A DNA stretch of 64,000 nt. It comes from Vreelandella malpeensis (lineage in GTDB: Bacteria > Pseudomonadota > Gammaproteobacteria > Pseudomonadales > Halomonadaceae). The DNA lies in assembly GCF_020622355.1 (NCBI RefSeq), contig NZ_WHVL01000002.1, positions 1-64,000 of the forward strand. The letters run 5' to 3'. Each line of letters begins with the position of its first letter. Position 1 is the first letter of the stretch. The notes under the pieces were generated by a model. It saw only the letters and a program-made list of their open reading frames with translations. It was not told the origin of the DNA and searched no databases. Shown piece after piece: positions 18,774 through 28,421 of the stretch. The position numbers and the translations under genes were made by a program.

Positions 18774-21700
18774 CTACCGGCGCGTGATCTCTTCCCACTG
18801 CTTCTCGAGACGTTTGGCCGATACCGGCATCCTGGTGCCCAGCTGCTGGGCGAACAGGGAGACGCGAAGCTCCTGCAGCCACCAGCCGAAGGTCACCAGC
18901 GCCGGGTCCTCGACCCGGCCCCGGCGCTCGCTTTCGCGCCGGGCGTCGAAACGGGCCTCGAGCGCCTGGACGTCGTTCATCATCATCTGGTCGCGACCAC
19001 GCTCGCGAGGGGCCTTGTCGAGGCGGATCAACGCAGCCTCGAAGTAGCGCGGATACTCGGCCAGCCACTCCCCCGCATCACGGATGAAGCCAGGATAGAC
19101 CAAACGCTGCATCTGTGCGCGCACATCGCCGTAGACCAGCGCCAGGGCGAAATTGAGGCTCCCCTTGAGCCGCTTGCTGACCTCGAGATGACCTTTCAGC
19201 GCCGCCTCGACCTCGCCAAGCAGCGCCTTGGCGCGCTCGACGAGCTCGCCTTTCACCTCGCCAAGCCGCGCCTCCAGCTCGCCTGCCGAACGCGGCAACG
19301 GATCGACGGCCACGCCCTGGGTGAACACCGCCAGGAGCACGTCATCGATGAACGCGGACTTGGCGCCCACGTTGGTGAACAGCAGCGCCCCCTTCTCCAT
19401 GGCCGGCAGCGCCTTGATCGCCTTGACCAGCGCCGGGCACTGATTGATCGCCAGGCGTGCCACGCCTTCGCGGTGGGCAGCCTCGGCCTTGGCCGGATGA
19501 TCGAACAGCGCGACCTTGAAGGCGCTGCCCTCTGCGCTCAGCGCCGGGTAGGCCTCCACGCGAATGCCCGCCTGAGTGGTCACCCGCGAGGTCGGCAGCG
19601 GCGTCTCGGGCAGCGCGTCGAGCGTCGGTGCCTGGGTAGCCTCCCGGGCCAGCGCCTGGGCACCCAGGCTTGCTGCCTGCTCGAAGCGTTTCTCCAGCGC
19701 GCGCACGTCGCGCCCCTGCCCCAGGGTCTTGCCAACGTGATCCACCACCCGCACGTTCATGATCAGGTGCGGCTCGAGCAGATCCAGGCGCCAGTCGTCC
19801 GGATGAACGCGGGTGCCGGTGCGCTTGCGTAGAAACTCGCCCAGCGCCTCGACCAGCGGGCGCTCGTCAAACACCAGCACCTCGAGGGCGGCGTCCACCC
19901 AGTCGGGAATCGGCACCACCTGGCGACGGATGCTCTTGGGCAGCGACTTCAAAAGCGCAATGCACTTCTCGCGCAGAAGCCCCGGTACCAGCCAGTCGAG
20001 CGCGGCCACCGGCAGCTGGGAAAGCATCGCGGCGGGCACGGTCAGGGTGACGCCATCGTCCTCGGCCTGCGGGTCGAAGTGGTAGCTCACCGGATACGCC
20101 ACCCCGGCGATGGTCAGGTGATCCGGGTACTGTGCCTGGGTGACGTCCTCGGCGGCGCGCGCCTTGAGCGTCTCGATATCGAATTTCAACAGCGCCGGCG
20201 TCTCGCCTTCTGCCTGCTTGCGCCAGTGCTCGAAGCCGCGGCCGTTGACGATGTCACCCGGAATGCGCGCGTCGTAGAAGGCGTAGAGCGTCTCTTCGTC
20301 GGCCAGGATGTCGCGCCGACGCGCCCGCTCCTCGAGCGCCTCGACCTCGTCGATCAGCGCCCGGTTGTGGGCGAAGAACGCGCCCCGAGTGCGAAACTCG
20401 CCTTCGACCAGCGCCCGGCGAATGAAGATCTCTCGCGAGGTGACCGGATCGATGGGGCCGAAATTGATGCGCCGACGGGCGACGATCGGAAGGCCGAACA
20501 GCGTCACCTGCTCGAAGGCCACTACCTGGGCGCGTTTCATTTCCCAATGCGGCTCGCTGTAGCTGCGCTTGACCAGGTGCATGGCCTGGGGCTCGATCCA
20601 CTCCGGGTCGATGCGGGCCACGGTGCGGGCGTAGAGCTTGGTGGTCTCGACCAGCTCGAAGGCCATCACCCACTTGGGCGTCTTCTTGGCGAGCCCCGAG
20701 CCCGGGTGGATGAAGAACTTGCGGTTGCGTGCGCCCAGATACTCACGGTTCTCGAGCAGGTTGCCGATGTTCGACAACAGCCCCGACAGCAGCGCCTGGT
20801 GGAGCTTGCCGGAGGTCTTGCGCCTTGCCTGGCGCGCCTCCTCCTCGCTTTCATCCTCGTTGACCGGCGGCGGCCCCGGCACCTCGATGTCCATGTCGCG
20901 CAGCAGTTGCCTGAGCTGGCGGAAGGTGTCGTGCCACTCGCGCATGCGCAGATAGTTGATGTAGTGCTCGCGACACCAGCGGCGCAGCTGATTGCCGGAC
21001 AGCGCCCCGCGGGCGTTCTCGATGCCGTGCCACAAATTCAAAAGCGCGACGAAGTCCGAGTCCGGATCGCGCCATTTCTGGTGGGCCTGGTCGGCGGCCT
21101 GGCGCTTGTCCGCCGGGCGCTCGCGCGGGTCCTGGACGGCCAGTGCCGAGACCACGATCAGCACGTCGCGAAGGCTTTGGCGCGCCGCCCCCTCGAGCAC
21201 CATGCGTGCCAGGCGCGGGTCGATGGGAAGCCTTGCCAGCTTGCGCCCCAGCGGGCTGATGCGCTCCTGGGCGTCCACCGCGCCGAGCTCGAACAAGAGC
21301 CGGAAACCATCCTTGACGAAGCGAGCGTCCGGCGGGTCGACGAAGGGGAAGTCCTCGATGCTGCCGAGCTTCAAGGAGAGCATCGAGAGAATCACCGAGG
21401 CGAGGTTGGTGCGCTGGATCTCCGGATCGGTGAAGGCTGGCCGCGACAGGAAGTCCTCTTCATCGAAAAGGCGAATGCATACGCCTTCGGCGATCCGCCC
21501 GCAGCGCCCCTTGCGCTGGTTGGCACTGGCCTGGCTCACCGGCTCGACGGGCAGGCGCTGGATCTTGGCTCGGTAGCTGTAGCGACTGATGCGCACCAGC
21601 CCCGGGTCGACCACGTAGCGGATGCCGGGCACGGTGAGCGAGGTTTCCGCCACGTTGGTGGCCAGCACGATGCGCCGCCCCCGGTGCGGGGCGAACACCC

Positions 21701-22757
21701 GGTTCTGCTCCTCGTTGGAAAGCCTTGCGTAGAGCGGCAGGATCTCGGTGCCCTTGAAGTCCGCCCGGCGCAGCGTATCGGCGGTCTCGCGGATCTCGCG
21801 TTCGCCGGGCAGAAAGATCAGCACGTCGCGCGGTCCATGCAGCCAGCCGCGCTCGCGCTCCAGCGTCTCGATCTCCGCGATCGCCTGGACGATGCCCTCC
21901 TGAAGGGTGCGATCCGCCTCGTCCTCCTCACTGCGCACCAGCGGCCGGTAGAGCACGTCGACATCGAAGGTGCGACCGGACACCTCGACCACCGGCGCCG
22001 GCGCCTCCTCGCGGCCAAAATGCGCGGCGAAACGCTCCACGTCGATGGTCGCCGAGGTGATGATCACCTTGAGATCCGGGCGCTTGGGAAGAAGACGCTT
22101 GAGATACCCGAGCAGAAAGTCGATGTTGAGGCTACGCTCGTGGGCTTCGTCGATGATGAGGGTGTCGTAGCGCCACAGCATCGGATCGTGCTGGGTCTCG
22201 GCCAGCAGGATACCGTCGGTCATCAGCTTGACCAGCGTCGTGGCCGCACTCTGGTCGGTGAAGCGCACCTGGTAGCCGACCTGCTCGCCCAGCGGCACCT
22301 GAAGCTCTTCGGCCAGGCGCGTGGCCACACTGCGCGCGGCGAGTCGCCGTGGCTGGGTATGGCCGATCAGGCCGCGACGGCCGCGGCCGAGCTCGAGGCA
22401 GATTTTGGGCAACTGGGTGGTCTTCCCCGAGCCGGTCTCGCCGGCCACCACCACGACCTGATGATCGCGCAGCGCCGCCAGAATGTCCTCGCGACGCTCG
22501 ACCACCGGAAGTTCTGCGGGGTAGTCGAGGGTCACCCGGGCGGCGCTTCGCTCGGCGTAGTGCTTGCGAGCCGTTTCCAGCTCGCGACGCAGCTTGGCAA
22601 GGCCCTGGTCGATCGGCTTGGCCTCGCGAAGCCGCCGCCTCAGCCCCTCGATACGCTGCGCCAGGCGCTGGCCATCGCGCAGGGTCACGTCGTCAAGCGC
22701 CTGCTCGAGCTCGGTCAGTTGTCGGGCGGGGGTCGCGGGGGGCGTCTCGGTGGTCAC
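18774..22757 (-). CDS. hrpA: ATP-dependent RNA helicase HrpA
   Basis: A 1327-aa DEAH-box helicase (E. coli HrpA is about 1300 aa) implicated in mRNA processing and rescue of stalled ribosomes. Walker A GETGSGKTTQ is near residue 110, the DEAH box LIIDEAHERSLN near 205, SAT (ITSATI) near 235, and QRKGRCGR in the helicase C domain near 420. The helicase-associated and OB-fold regions follow, then the long C-terminal region specific to HrpA. The start is placed at GTG 22757, with AAGGAAG upstream. A longer reading frame extends into fadD and across its terminator, so that upstream extension is not used. Confidence 0.95.
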   Translation of the reverse strand: MTTETPPATPARQLTELEQALDDVTLRDGQRLAQRIEGLRRRLREAKPIDQGLAKLRRELETARKHYAERSAARVTLDYPAELPVVERREDILAALRDHQVVVVAGETGSGKTTQLPKICLELGRGRRGLIGHTQPRRLAARSVATRLAEELQVPLGEQVGYQVRFTDQSAATTLVKLMTDGILLAETQHDPMLWRYDTLIIDEAHERSLNIDFLLGYLKRLLPKRPDLKVIITSATIDVERFAAHFGREEAPAPVVEVSGRTFDVDVLYRPLVRSEEDEADRTLQEGIVQAIAEIETLERERGWLHGPRDVLIFLPGEREIRETADTLRRADFKGTEILPLYARLSNEEQNRVFAPHRGRRIVLATNVAETSLTVPGIRYVVDPGLVRISRYSYRAKIQRLPVEPVSQASANQRKGRCGRIAEGVCIRLFDEEDFLSRPAFTDPEIQRTNLASVILSMLSLKLGSIEDFPFVDPPDARFVKDGFRLLFELGAVDAQERISPLGRKLARLPIDPRLARMVLEGAARQSLRDVLIVVSALAVQDPRERPADKRQAADQAHQKWRDPDSDFVALLNLWHGIENARGALSGNQLRRWCREHYINYLRMREWHDTFRQLRQLLRDMDIEVPGPPPVNEDESEEEARQARRKTSGKLHQALLSGLLSNIGNLLENREYLGARNRKFFIHPGSGLAKKTPKWVMAFELVETTKLYARTVARIDPEWIEPQAMHLVKRSYSEPHWEMKRAQVVAFEQVTLFGLPIVARRRINFGPIDPVTSREIFIRRALVEGEFRTRGAFFAHNRALIDEVEALEERARRRDILADEETLYAFYDARIPGDIVNGRGFEHWRKQAEGETPALLKFDIETLKARAAEDVTQAQYPDHLTIAGVAYPVSYHFDPQAEDDGVTLTVPAAMLSQLPVAALDWLVPGLLREKCIALLKSLPKSIRRQVVPIPDWVDAALEVLVFDERPLVEALGEFLRKRTGTRVHPDDWRLDLLEPHLIMNVRVVDHVGKTLGQGRDVRALEKRFEQAASLGAQALAREATQAPTLDALPETPLPTSRVTTQAGIRVEAYPALSAEGSAFKVALFDHPAKAEAAHREGVARLAINQCPALVKAIKALPAMEKGALLFTNVGAKSAFIDDVLLAVFTQGVAVDPLPRSAGELEARLGEVKGELVERAKALLGEVEAALKGHLEVSKRLKGSLNFALALVYGDVRAQMQRLVYPGFIRDAGEWLAEYPRYFEAALIRLDKAPRERGRDQMMMNDVQALEARFDARRESERRGRVEDPALVTFGWWLQELRVSLFAQQLGTRMPVSAKRLEKQWEEITRR

Positions 22758-22783
22758 GTTGGGCTCAGCTTCCTTCCAGAAAG

Positions 22784-22817
22784 AAAAAATTCGGCCCACC
22801 TGGAAAAGTGGGCCGAA
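22784..22817 (-). terminator. Rho-independent terminator of fadD
   Basis: A perfect 10-bp stem TTCGGCCCAC/GTGGGCCGAA with an 8-nt loop is followed on the minus strand by six T residues. It separates fadD from hrpA and shows that hrpA must have its own promoter or depend on read-through. Confidence 0.9.
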
Positions 22818-22863
22818 CAGTATAGCGCCTTCGCCATTGATTGGGCCAACCAGGGCGGGTCGT

Positions 22864-24534
22864 CTACTTGACGTTCTGCTCTTGATCGCGAAGCTCCCGG
22901 CGCAGCACCTTGCCGACGTTGGTCTTGGGCAGTTCGTCACGAAACTCGACGTGCTTGGGCACCTTGTAGCCGGTCAGTTCCTTCTTGCACCAGGCACGCA
23001 GGGCCTCGGCGGTGAGCTCCTTGTTTTTCGAGACGACGAAGAGCTTGATCGCCTCTCCCGCCTCTTCGTCCGGCACCCCGACCACGGCCGCCTCGATCAC
23101 GTCCGGGTGGGCCGCTACGACATCCTCGATCTCGTTGGGATAGACGTTGAATCCCGAGATCAGGATCATGTCCTTCTTGCGATCGACGATGCGGATGTAG
23201 CCATCCTCCTGCAGCACGGCGATGTCGCCGGTGTGGAACCAGCCGCCGTCGTCGATCGCCTTGCGCGTCTCCTCGTCCTGGTTCCAGTACCCCTTCATCA
23301 CCTGCGGGCCCTTGACGCAGAGCTCACCGGGCTCGCCCAGCGCAACGTCCGTACCGTCGGCATCCACCACCTTCACCGAGGTACCGGCCACGGGCTTGCC
23401 GATGGTGCCGAGCTGAATAGCGTCGGTGGGGTTGAAGCTTACCACCGGCGAGGTCTCGGTCAGGCCGTACCCCTCTGCCACCGGACAGCCGGTCACCTCC
23501 TCCCAGCGCTTGGCGATGGGCTTGGTGAGCGCCATGCCGCCGGAGATGGTGAGCTTGAGCTTGGAGAAATCGAGTGCCTTGAAGTCGTCGCGCAGGCACA
23601 GCGCGTTGAACAGCGTGTTGAGGCCGATGAAGGCGGTGAAGGGCAGCTTCTTGAGCTCCTTGACGAAGCCCGGCAGATCACGAGGGTTGGTGATCAGCAC
23701 CGAGTGGTTGCCGGTTTCCATCAAAAACAGGCAGTTCACCGTGAAGGTATAGATGTGATAGACCGGCAGCGGCGCAATCACGAGCTCGCTGCCGTTTTTC
23801 AGATGCTGGCCAATGGCGAGCCGCGCCTGAAGCATGTTGGCGATCAGGTTGGTATGGGTAAGCATCGCCCCCTTGGGTCGCCCAGTGGTTCCGCCGGTGT
23901 ACTGCAGCGCGGCCACGTCCTCGCGGTCGCGCTTGACCGGGTTGAAGCGCTGGCTGGCGCCGGCCTTGAGCACCTGGCGAAAGCCTACCGCTCCGGGCAG
24001 GCGGTAGGTCGGCACCATCTTCTTGACGTACTTGACCGCCGCATTGATCACCCAGCGCTTGGGCACGTCATGCAGGTCGGCAAGCTCGGTCACCACCACG
24101 TACTCGAGGTCGGTCTGGTCGAGCACCTTGTCGAGCTTGTGCGCCATGTTGGCGAGAATCACGATCGCCTTAGCGCCGGAATCCTTGAACTGGTGGGCCA
24201 TCTCGCGCTCGGTGTAGAGCGGGTTGGTATTGACCACCACCAGCCCTGCGCGCAACGCACCGAACACCGCCACAGGAAACTGCAGCACGTTGGGCAACTG
24301 AATGGCGATTCGATCGCCGGGCGCGAGGGTAGTGTCGTGTTGCAACCAGGCGGCGAACCGGGCCGAGTAACGGTCCAGATCGTTGAAAGTGAGGGTTTTG
24401 CCCATGCAGCTGAAGGCGGGCTTGTCGCCGAAACGTTCGATGGCGTGGTGAAAGACATCCGTGACTGAATCGTACTGATCCAACCCTTCAAGCGCTGCGC
24501 CTTGCAGCATGGGGGCATCGGCGTGTTCGCTCAT
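22864..24534 (-). CDS. fadD: Long-chain fatty acid--CoA ligase FadD
   Basis: A 556-aa acyl-CoA synthetase that activates long-chain fatty acids on the inner face of the membrane for beta-oxidation. Motifs are YTGGTTGRPKGAMLTH near residue 210, GYGLTETSPVV near 360, the FACS signature region GGWFHTGDIAVLQEDGYIRIVDRKKDMILISG cut here as DGYIRIVDRKKDMI, FNVYPNEIEDV, and the C-terminal LPKTNVGKVLRREL with the catalytic Lys. The ATG at 24534 is preceded by GGAG at 8 nt, better than the in-frame TTG two codons earlier. The length and the FNVYPNEIE motif support FadD over medium-chain ligases. Confidence 0.95.
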   Translation of the reverse strand: MSEHADAPMLQGAALEGLDQYDSVTDVFHHAIERFGDKPAFSCMGKTLTFNDLDRYSARFAAWLQHDTTLAPGDRIAIQLPNVLQFPVAVFGALRAGLVVVNTNPLYTEREMAHQFKDSGAKAIVILANMAHKLDKVLDQTDLEYVVVTELADLHDVPKRWVINAAVKYVKKMVPTYRLPGAVGFRQVLKAGASQRFNPVKRDREDVAALQYTGGTTGRPKGAMLTHTNLIANMLQARLAIGQHLKNGSELVIAPLPVYHIYTFTVNCLFLMETGNHSVLITNPRDLPGFVKELKKLPFTAFIGLNTLFNALCLRDDFKALDFSKLKLTISGGMALTKPIAKRWEEVTGCPVAEGYGLTETSPVVSFNPTDAIQLGTIGKPVAGTSVKVVDADGTDVALGEPGELCVKGPQVMKGYWNQDEETRKAIDDGGWFHTGDIAVLQEDGYIRIVDRKKDMILISGFNVYPNEIEDVVAAHPDVIEAAVVGVPDEEAGEAIKLFVVSKNKELTAEALRAWCKKELTGYKVPKHVEFRDELPKTNVGKVLRRELRDQEQNVK

Positions 24535-24717
24535 GGGCAATCTCCGCTATCCGTGTCGATAAGTGGACCGACCTTGTTTTTATGATCAAACTGGGTGACG
24601 CGTTACCGAGTCGAGCCATCGTCGTGGCAAGCGTTCAAGATATACGAGGGGTGCCATGCTGTAAAACGGCTGCTTGAAACCACTGTTTCAACGTATCGCC
24701 CGACCGCCGGTATGGGG

Positions 24718-25500
24718 TCAGTATGGTCCGTAACGCGCGCGAATGCTTCCTTGCTGCCAGACCAGCAGCTCGCCGGGCGCCATGGCGCTCCAGCGTTCGT
24801 TGTGGGTCAAGGGCGCGGTGGCGATCACCGAGACCACATCGCAGGGCGTGGTGTGCTCGCTGAAATTGACCGTCATGTCCGCATCGGCGAGCTCGGCCTC
24901 GCCGAAGGGTGCCTGGCGAGTGATGTGCACAAGCTTGGTGGAACAGAAACAGTAGAGCGACTCGCCGTCGGAGAGCAGCAGATTGAAGACCCCGAGGCCG
25001 CGCAGCCGTTCGCACAGGGTGTGCAAGAGCGCCGCTACCGGCTCGAAAGACGCGGGTGCCACGGGAAAGGCACGGCGCAGTTCTCCCAAAAGCCAGCAGA
25101 AGGCGTGTTCGCTGTCGGTGCTGCCCACCGGGGTATAGACGTCCAGGGGCAGCGCCTGCCAGCCCTCGAGCTGGCCGTTATGGGCGTAGCACCAGGGCCG
25201 GCCCCACATCTCGCGGGTGAAGGGGTGGGTATTGGCCAGGCGCACCCCGCCTACGTTGGCCTGGCGAATATGGCTGATGACCACGCGGGACTTGATCGGG
25301 TAGTCGCAGATCAGGCGCGCGATGGGCGAGTCGACGCTCGGGTGCGGGTCGCGAAACTCGCGATACCCACCTTCTTCATAGAAGGCGATGCCCCAGCCGT
25401 CGCGGTGGGGGCCGGTGCCTCCGCCGCGGTTGAGAAACCCCGAGAAGCTGAAGCAGATATCGGTCGGGACGTTGGCACTCATGCCCAAGAGCTCGCACAT
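24718..25500 (-). CDS. yafJ: Class II glutamine amidotransferase (YafJ family)
   Basis: A 260-aa protein starting MCELLGMSAN, so that Cys2 becomes the N-terminal nucleophile of the class II (Ntn) glutaminase fold. RDGWGIAFY, SHIRQANVGG and the substrate-loop AHNGQLEG are characteristic of the YafJ/GATase_4 family. No synthase domain is attached; it may use free glutamine or act on small substrates, and its physiological role is unknown even in E. coli. It follows the small membrane protein gene by 12 nt, probably in one operon. Confidence 0.92.
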   Translation of the reverse strand: MCELLGMSANVPTDICFSFSGFLNRGGGTGPHRDGWGIAFYEEGGYREFRDPHPSVDSPIARLICDYPIKSRVVISHIRQANVGGVRLANTHPFTREMWGRPWCYAHNGQLEGWQALPLDVYTPVGSTDSEHAFCWLLGELRRAFPVAPASFEPVAALLHTLCERLRGLGVFNLLLSDGESLYCFCSTKLVHITRQAPFGEAELADADMTVNFSEHTTPCDVVSVIATAPLTHNERWSAMAPGELLVWQQGSIRARYGPY

Positions 25501-25512
25501 GCGCCGGGTCGC

Positions 25513-25995
25513 CTAGTTGATCACCGGCTCGCGCCGGCGCGGCTCGCCGGGGCGCCGCTTGGCGGCGGGGGCGCGGCGCTCGTTGGAAACGCGACCCTCG
25601 CCGCCGGGCGGACGGCGGTCTTCCGGCGGACGCTTGGCCGGGGTGCGCTCGACGGGGCGCCGCCACCACCAAAGCGCCACGCCGACCGCAGCACCAAGCG
25701 CAATCCCGAATACCAGCCACAGAAGCGCCCCGCGCAGGGCTGAGGCATTGTGCTCCAGGAAACCCACTGCTGAGACGAAGGCCGCCGGCGCCCAGCCGGT
25801 GTAGAACTCGTTCTCCTCGACCAGCGGCAGGCTGAACCGTGCGGGCATCCACATCGCCCCGGCCACGCACCAGGTGATGACCAGGCGTGGCAGGCGCGGT
25901 AGGAAACTCAGCGCGAAGTACACCGCGATCAGCACGACCAGCGACACCCCGTAATAACTCAGCCATAGAAGTGACATTGAGCCTGTAAACAGCAT
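25513..25995 (-). CDS. Small membrane protein with basic, Pro/Arg-rich tail
   Basis: A 160-aa protein I do not recognise. Hydrophobic segments at about 8-30, 38-52 and 85-108 suggest two or three membrane spans. After WWWRRPVERTP, the last 50 residues are Arg/Pro/Lys-rich and predicted disordered and cytosolic by the positive-inside rule. A tail like this can bind nucleic acid, ribosomes or acidic lipids; no motif decides. The ATG follows GAGG at 6-7 nt. It lies upstream of yafJ on the same strand and divergent from the oligopeptidase gene. Confidence 0.75.
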   Translation of the reverse strand: MLFTGSMSLLWLSYYGVSLVVLIAVYFALSFLPRLPRLVITWCVAGAMWMPARFSLPLVEENEFYTGWAPAAFVSAVGFLEHNASALRGALLWLVFGIALGAAVGVALWWWRRPVERTPAKRPPEDRRPPGGEGRVSNERRAPAAKRRPGEPRRREPVIN

Positions 25996-26056
25996 AATAC
26001 CCTCGTGTGGGTGAACGCACCCGCGGTTGATTTCCCGTTATGGTACCTGTCAATTT

Positions 26057-28150
26057 ATGAAAGCACAGCCCGGCATGCCCAAAGACTCCCCCGTCACGCG
26101 TCACAAGCGCCACGACGACCCCGACTGGCACTGGCTGGAGCAGCGCGATGCCCCCGCTACGCGCGCCTTTCTGGAGGACGCCAACCAGGCCCACGAGCGC
26201 TGGTTTCGCCCGCTCGCACCACTTGCCAGCGCCCTCTACCAGGATCACTTGAGCCGGCGCGAACTCGCGGTGAAGAGTCTGGAAGCCGAGCTCGACGTCT
26301 TCGCGGTCTGGAGCGAAACCGGCCAGGACGACGACTACCCGCGCTGGTGGCGCCGCCCGCTCGACCAGGGCAGCGCCCCGGCGTGCTTTTTCGACGTGGT
26401 CGAGCGCGCCGGCCGCCACGCCTTCTTCGACATCGGCGACATGGCGCTCGCCCCGGACGAGCAGTGGCTCGCCTGGAGCGAGGACACCCAGGGCGACGAG
26501 CGCTACACGCTGTGGCTCAAGGCGCTGCCCGACGGCGAGCCGCACAAGCTCGCCGACGACATCGGCCCGGCGCTGTGCTGGGCGGAGGACCAGACCCCGC
26601 GCGGTGCGACGCTCTTGTTCACCCGCTTCGATTCGACCCAGCGCCCGGACAGCCTGTGGCGCTGTCAGGTCGACTTCACCGCCCCCGAACGCCCGGCACC
26701 CGCCACCCTGGTGTTTCGCGAGGAGGACGCGGAATTCTGGCTCGGGATGGGCAAGACCCGCTCGAAGGCGTGGCTTCTGATCGAGACCAGCGCCAAGGAC
26801 ACCACCGAGATCCTGGCGATTCCGGCCGATGCGCCCAACACCCCGCCGCGCCTTCTGCACCGGCGCATCAAGGGTGTCGAGGTCAGCATCGACCATCGCC
26901 CGGGCGCCTTCTATCGGCTGCACAACCAGGATGGCCCGCACTTCGCCCTAGATACGCTCGCCGAGGCGGCGTGGGAAAAAGGCGATGCGCCGACATGGCA
27001 GACGCTGATCGCCCACGACGACGCCCGCACCCTTGAGGGCATGGACGCCTACGCCTGGGGGCTGATCGTCGCGCAGCGAAGCCACGACGAGGCCCAGACC
27101 CGGCTGCGCCGGCTGGTGCTCGACGGGCTCGACGAGATCACGGTCGATACGCTGATCGCGCTGCCCGAAACGCCCTGCTCCCAGTTGCTCGAGGATTCTG
27201 CGCACTTCGACACCACGACCGTACGGCTGCGCGAGGAGTCCTTCACCCGCCCGGCGAGCTGGTACGAGCTGGACTTGGAAAGCGGTGACCGCCGGCACCT
27301 GAAGACAGTGCCGGTGCACGGCGGCCTCAAGCCCGAAGCGCTGGTGAGCAGGCGGATCTGGGCCAGCGCCCCGGACGGCGAACGGGTGCCGGTATCGATC
27401 GTGATGCGCGCGGATCTCGCCGACCAGCCACTGCCCACGCTGCTCTACGGTTACGGCGCCTACGGCGAACCGCTGGATCCTTGGTTCTCGATCGCCAGGC
27501 TCTCGCTGCTCGAGCGCGGCGTTGCCTTCGCCGTGGCTCACGTGCGCGGCGGCGGCGAGCGCGGCGAACCCTGGTACCTGGACGGCAAGATGGCTCACAA
27601 GGAGAACAGTTTCGACGACTTCCTCGCCGCGCGCCAGGAGCTGGTGGACGAGGGCCTGAGCCAGGCAAAGCGCATAGTCGCGGTCGGCGCCAGCGCCGGC
27701 GGACTGCTGGTCGGCGCCTGCGTCAACCGGGCACCCCAAGCGTTCTGCGCCGCCGTGCTGGACGTGCCGTTTCTGGACGTGCTGCGCACCATGCAGAACC
27801 CGGACCTGCCCCTGACCACCGCCGAGTACAGCGAGTGGGGCAACCCCGCCGAGCTTGAGGTCGAGGCGCGCCTGCGCGGCTATTCGCCGATGGACAACAT
27901 CCAGCCCCAGGCCTACCCGGCGCTGTGGATCGAAGGCAACTGGTTCGATACCCGAGTGGGCTACTGGGAGCCGGCCAAGTTCTACGCGCGGGTGAGCCAG
28001 GCGCAACGAGGCGATGCGCCGATCCTTCTGCACACCGACATGGACAGCGGCCACGGCGGCGCTTCCGGGCGCTTCAAGAGCTGGCAGGATGCGGCGCGCC
28101 AGGACGCCTTCATCCTGTGGGCACTGGGCCTGGCCGACGCGCCGGTCTGA
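26057..28150 (+). CDS. Prolyl oligopeptidase family serine peptidase (oligopeptidase B-like)
   Basis: A 697-aa S9A-type peptidase: an N-terminal beta-propeller (about 70-400) limits access to a C-terminal alpha/beta hydrolase domain (about 420-695). The nucleophile elbow GASAGGLLVG (Ser near 543) and the C-terminal catalytic His region DMDSGHGGASGR are present, as is RGGGERGEPWY typical of oligopeptidase B. It would cleave peptides of up to about 30 residues, mostly after basic residues if truly OpdB-like. There is no signal peptide, so it is cytosolic. The ATG at 26057 has no strong ribosome-binding site; an ATG at 26075 is an alternative. Confidence 0.93.
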   Translation: MKAQPGMPKDSPVTRHKRHDDPDWHWLEQRDAPATRAFLEDANQAHERWFRPLAPLASALYQDHLSRRELAVKSLEAELDVFAVWSETGQDDDYPRWWRRPLDQGSAPACFFDVVERAGRHAFFDIGDMALAPDEQWLAWSEDTQGDERYTLWLKALPDGEPHKLADDIGPALCWAEDQTPRGATLLFTRFDSTQRPDSLWRCQVDFTAPERPAPATLVFREEDAEFWLGMGKTRSKAWLLIETSAKDTTEILAIPADAPNTPPRLLHRRIKGVEVSIDHRPGAFYRLHNQDGPHFALDTLAEAAWEKGDAPTWQTLIAHDDARTLEGMDAYAWGLIVAQRSHDEAQTRLRRLVLDGLDEITVDTLIALPETPCSQLLEDSAHFDTTTVRLREESFTRPASWYELDLESGDRRHLKTVPVHGGLKPEALVSRRIWASAPDGERVPVSIVMRADLADQPLPTLLYGYGAYGEPLDPWFSIARLSLLERGVAFAVAHVRGGGERGEPWYLDGKMAHKENSFDDFLAARQELVDEGLSQAKRIVAVGASAGGLLVGACVNRAPQAFCAAVLDVPFLDVLRTMQNPDLPLTTAEYSEWGNPAELEVEARLRGYSPMDNIQPQAYPALWIEGNWFDTRVGYWEPAKFYARVSQAQRGDAPILLHTDMDSGHGGASGRFKSWQDAARQDAFILWALGLADAPV

Positions 28151-28169
28151 TCGGCGTCTGCCAGAGACG

Positions 28170-28203
28170 AAAGCTCCCGCGGAGCACGCTTCGCGAGAGC
28201 TTT
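28170..28203 (+). terminator. Possible terminator after the oligopeptidase gene
   Basis: Stem AAAGCTC-C-CGCG/CGCG-A-GAGCTTT with one mismatch, 20 nt past the stop; only a short, interrupted T tract follows. It would also separate the peptidase from the promoter of the small ORF at 28308. Confidence 0.55.
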
Positions 28204-28253
28204 CACTTAATGAAAAAAATTTCCATAAATCTTTCCACAATCGATCTCCCGGG

Positions 28254-28259
28254 TATAAT
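28254..28259 (+). promoter_or_regulatory. -10 box upstream of the 37-aa ORF
   Basis: A consensus TATAAT lies about 49 nt upstream of the small ORF, downstream of an AT-rich stretch (28205-28240). No convincing -35 is visible at 16-18 nt, so an activator or another sigma contact may be involved. Confidence 0.45.
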
Positions 28260-28307
28260 GGCCGTTAGTCGCATAGACCAACGTCTAATTCAAACCAGGA
28301 GAGTGAC

Positions 28308-28421
28308 ATGAAGTATCAAGAGCGTTTTCTGACCATCTGGGACACCCCGACCGCATCGGCGGACAAGCCGGCGCGCGTATCGCGCTTCAAGTGCCTGGTG
28401 ATGGCACTGCTCGCCCGCTAG
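28308..28421 (+). CDS. Small 37-aa ORF with strong ribosome-binding site
   Basis: The reading frame is MKYQERFLTIWDTP, then TASADKPARVSRFK and CLVMALLAR. It has a near-perfect Shine-Dalgarno (AGGAG, 9 nt before ATG), a TATAAT upstream and its own 5' region, all unlike random small frames here. The peptide is basic towards its C-terminus and ends in a short hydrophobic stretch; there is no known domain I can name. The stop overlaps the convergent ycgN stop by 4 bp (CTAG, 28418-28421). It may be a small membrane-associated or regulatory protein. Function is unknown. Confidence 0.6.
   Translation: MKYQERFLTIWDTPTASADKPARVSRFKCLVMALLAR

Noticed and set aside
20079..22871. A 930-codon open frame on the plus strand opposite hrpA
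   Set aside because: It is antisense to a clear helicase gene, has no recognisable motifs and is the usual consequence of high GC content in the opposite strand.
22758..22940. Longer N-terminus for HrpA
   Set aside because: It would overlap the end of fadD and translate through the fadD terminator; similarity to HrpA starts after the GTG at 22757.
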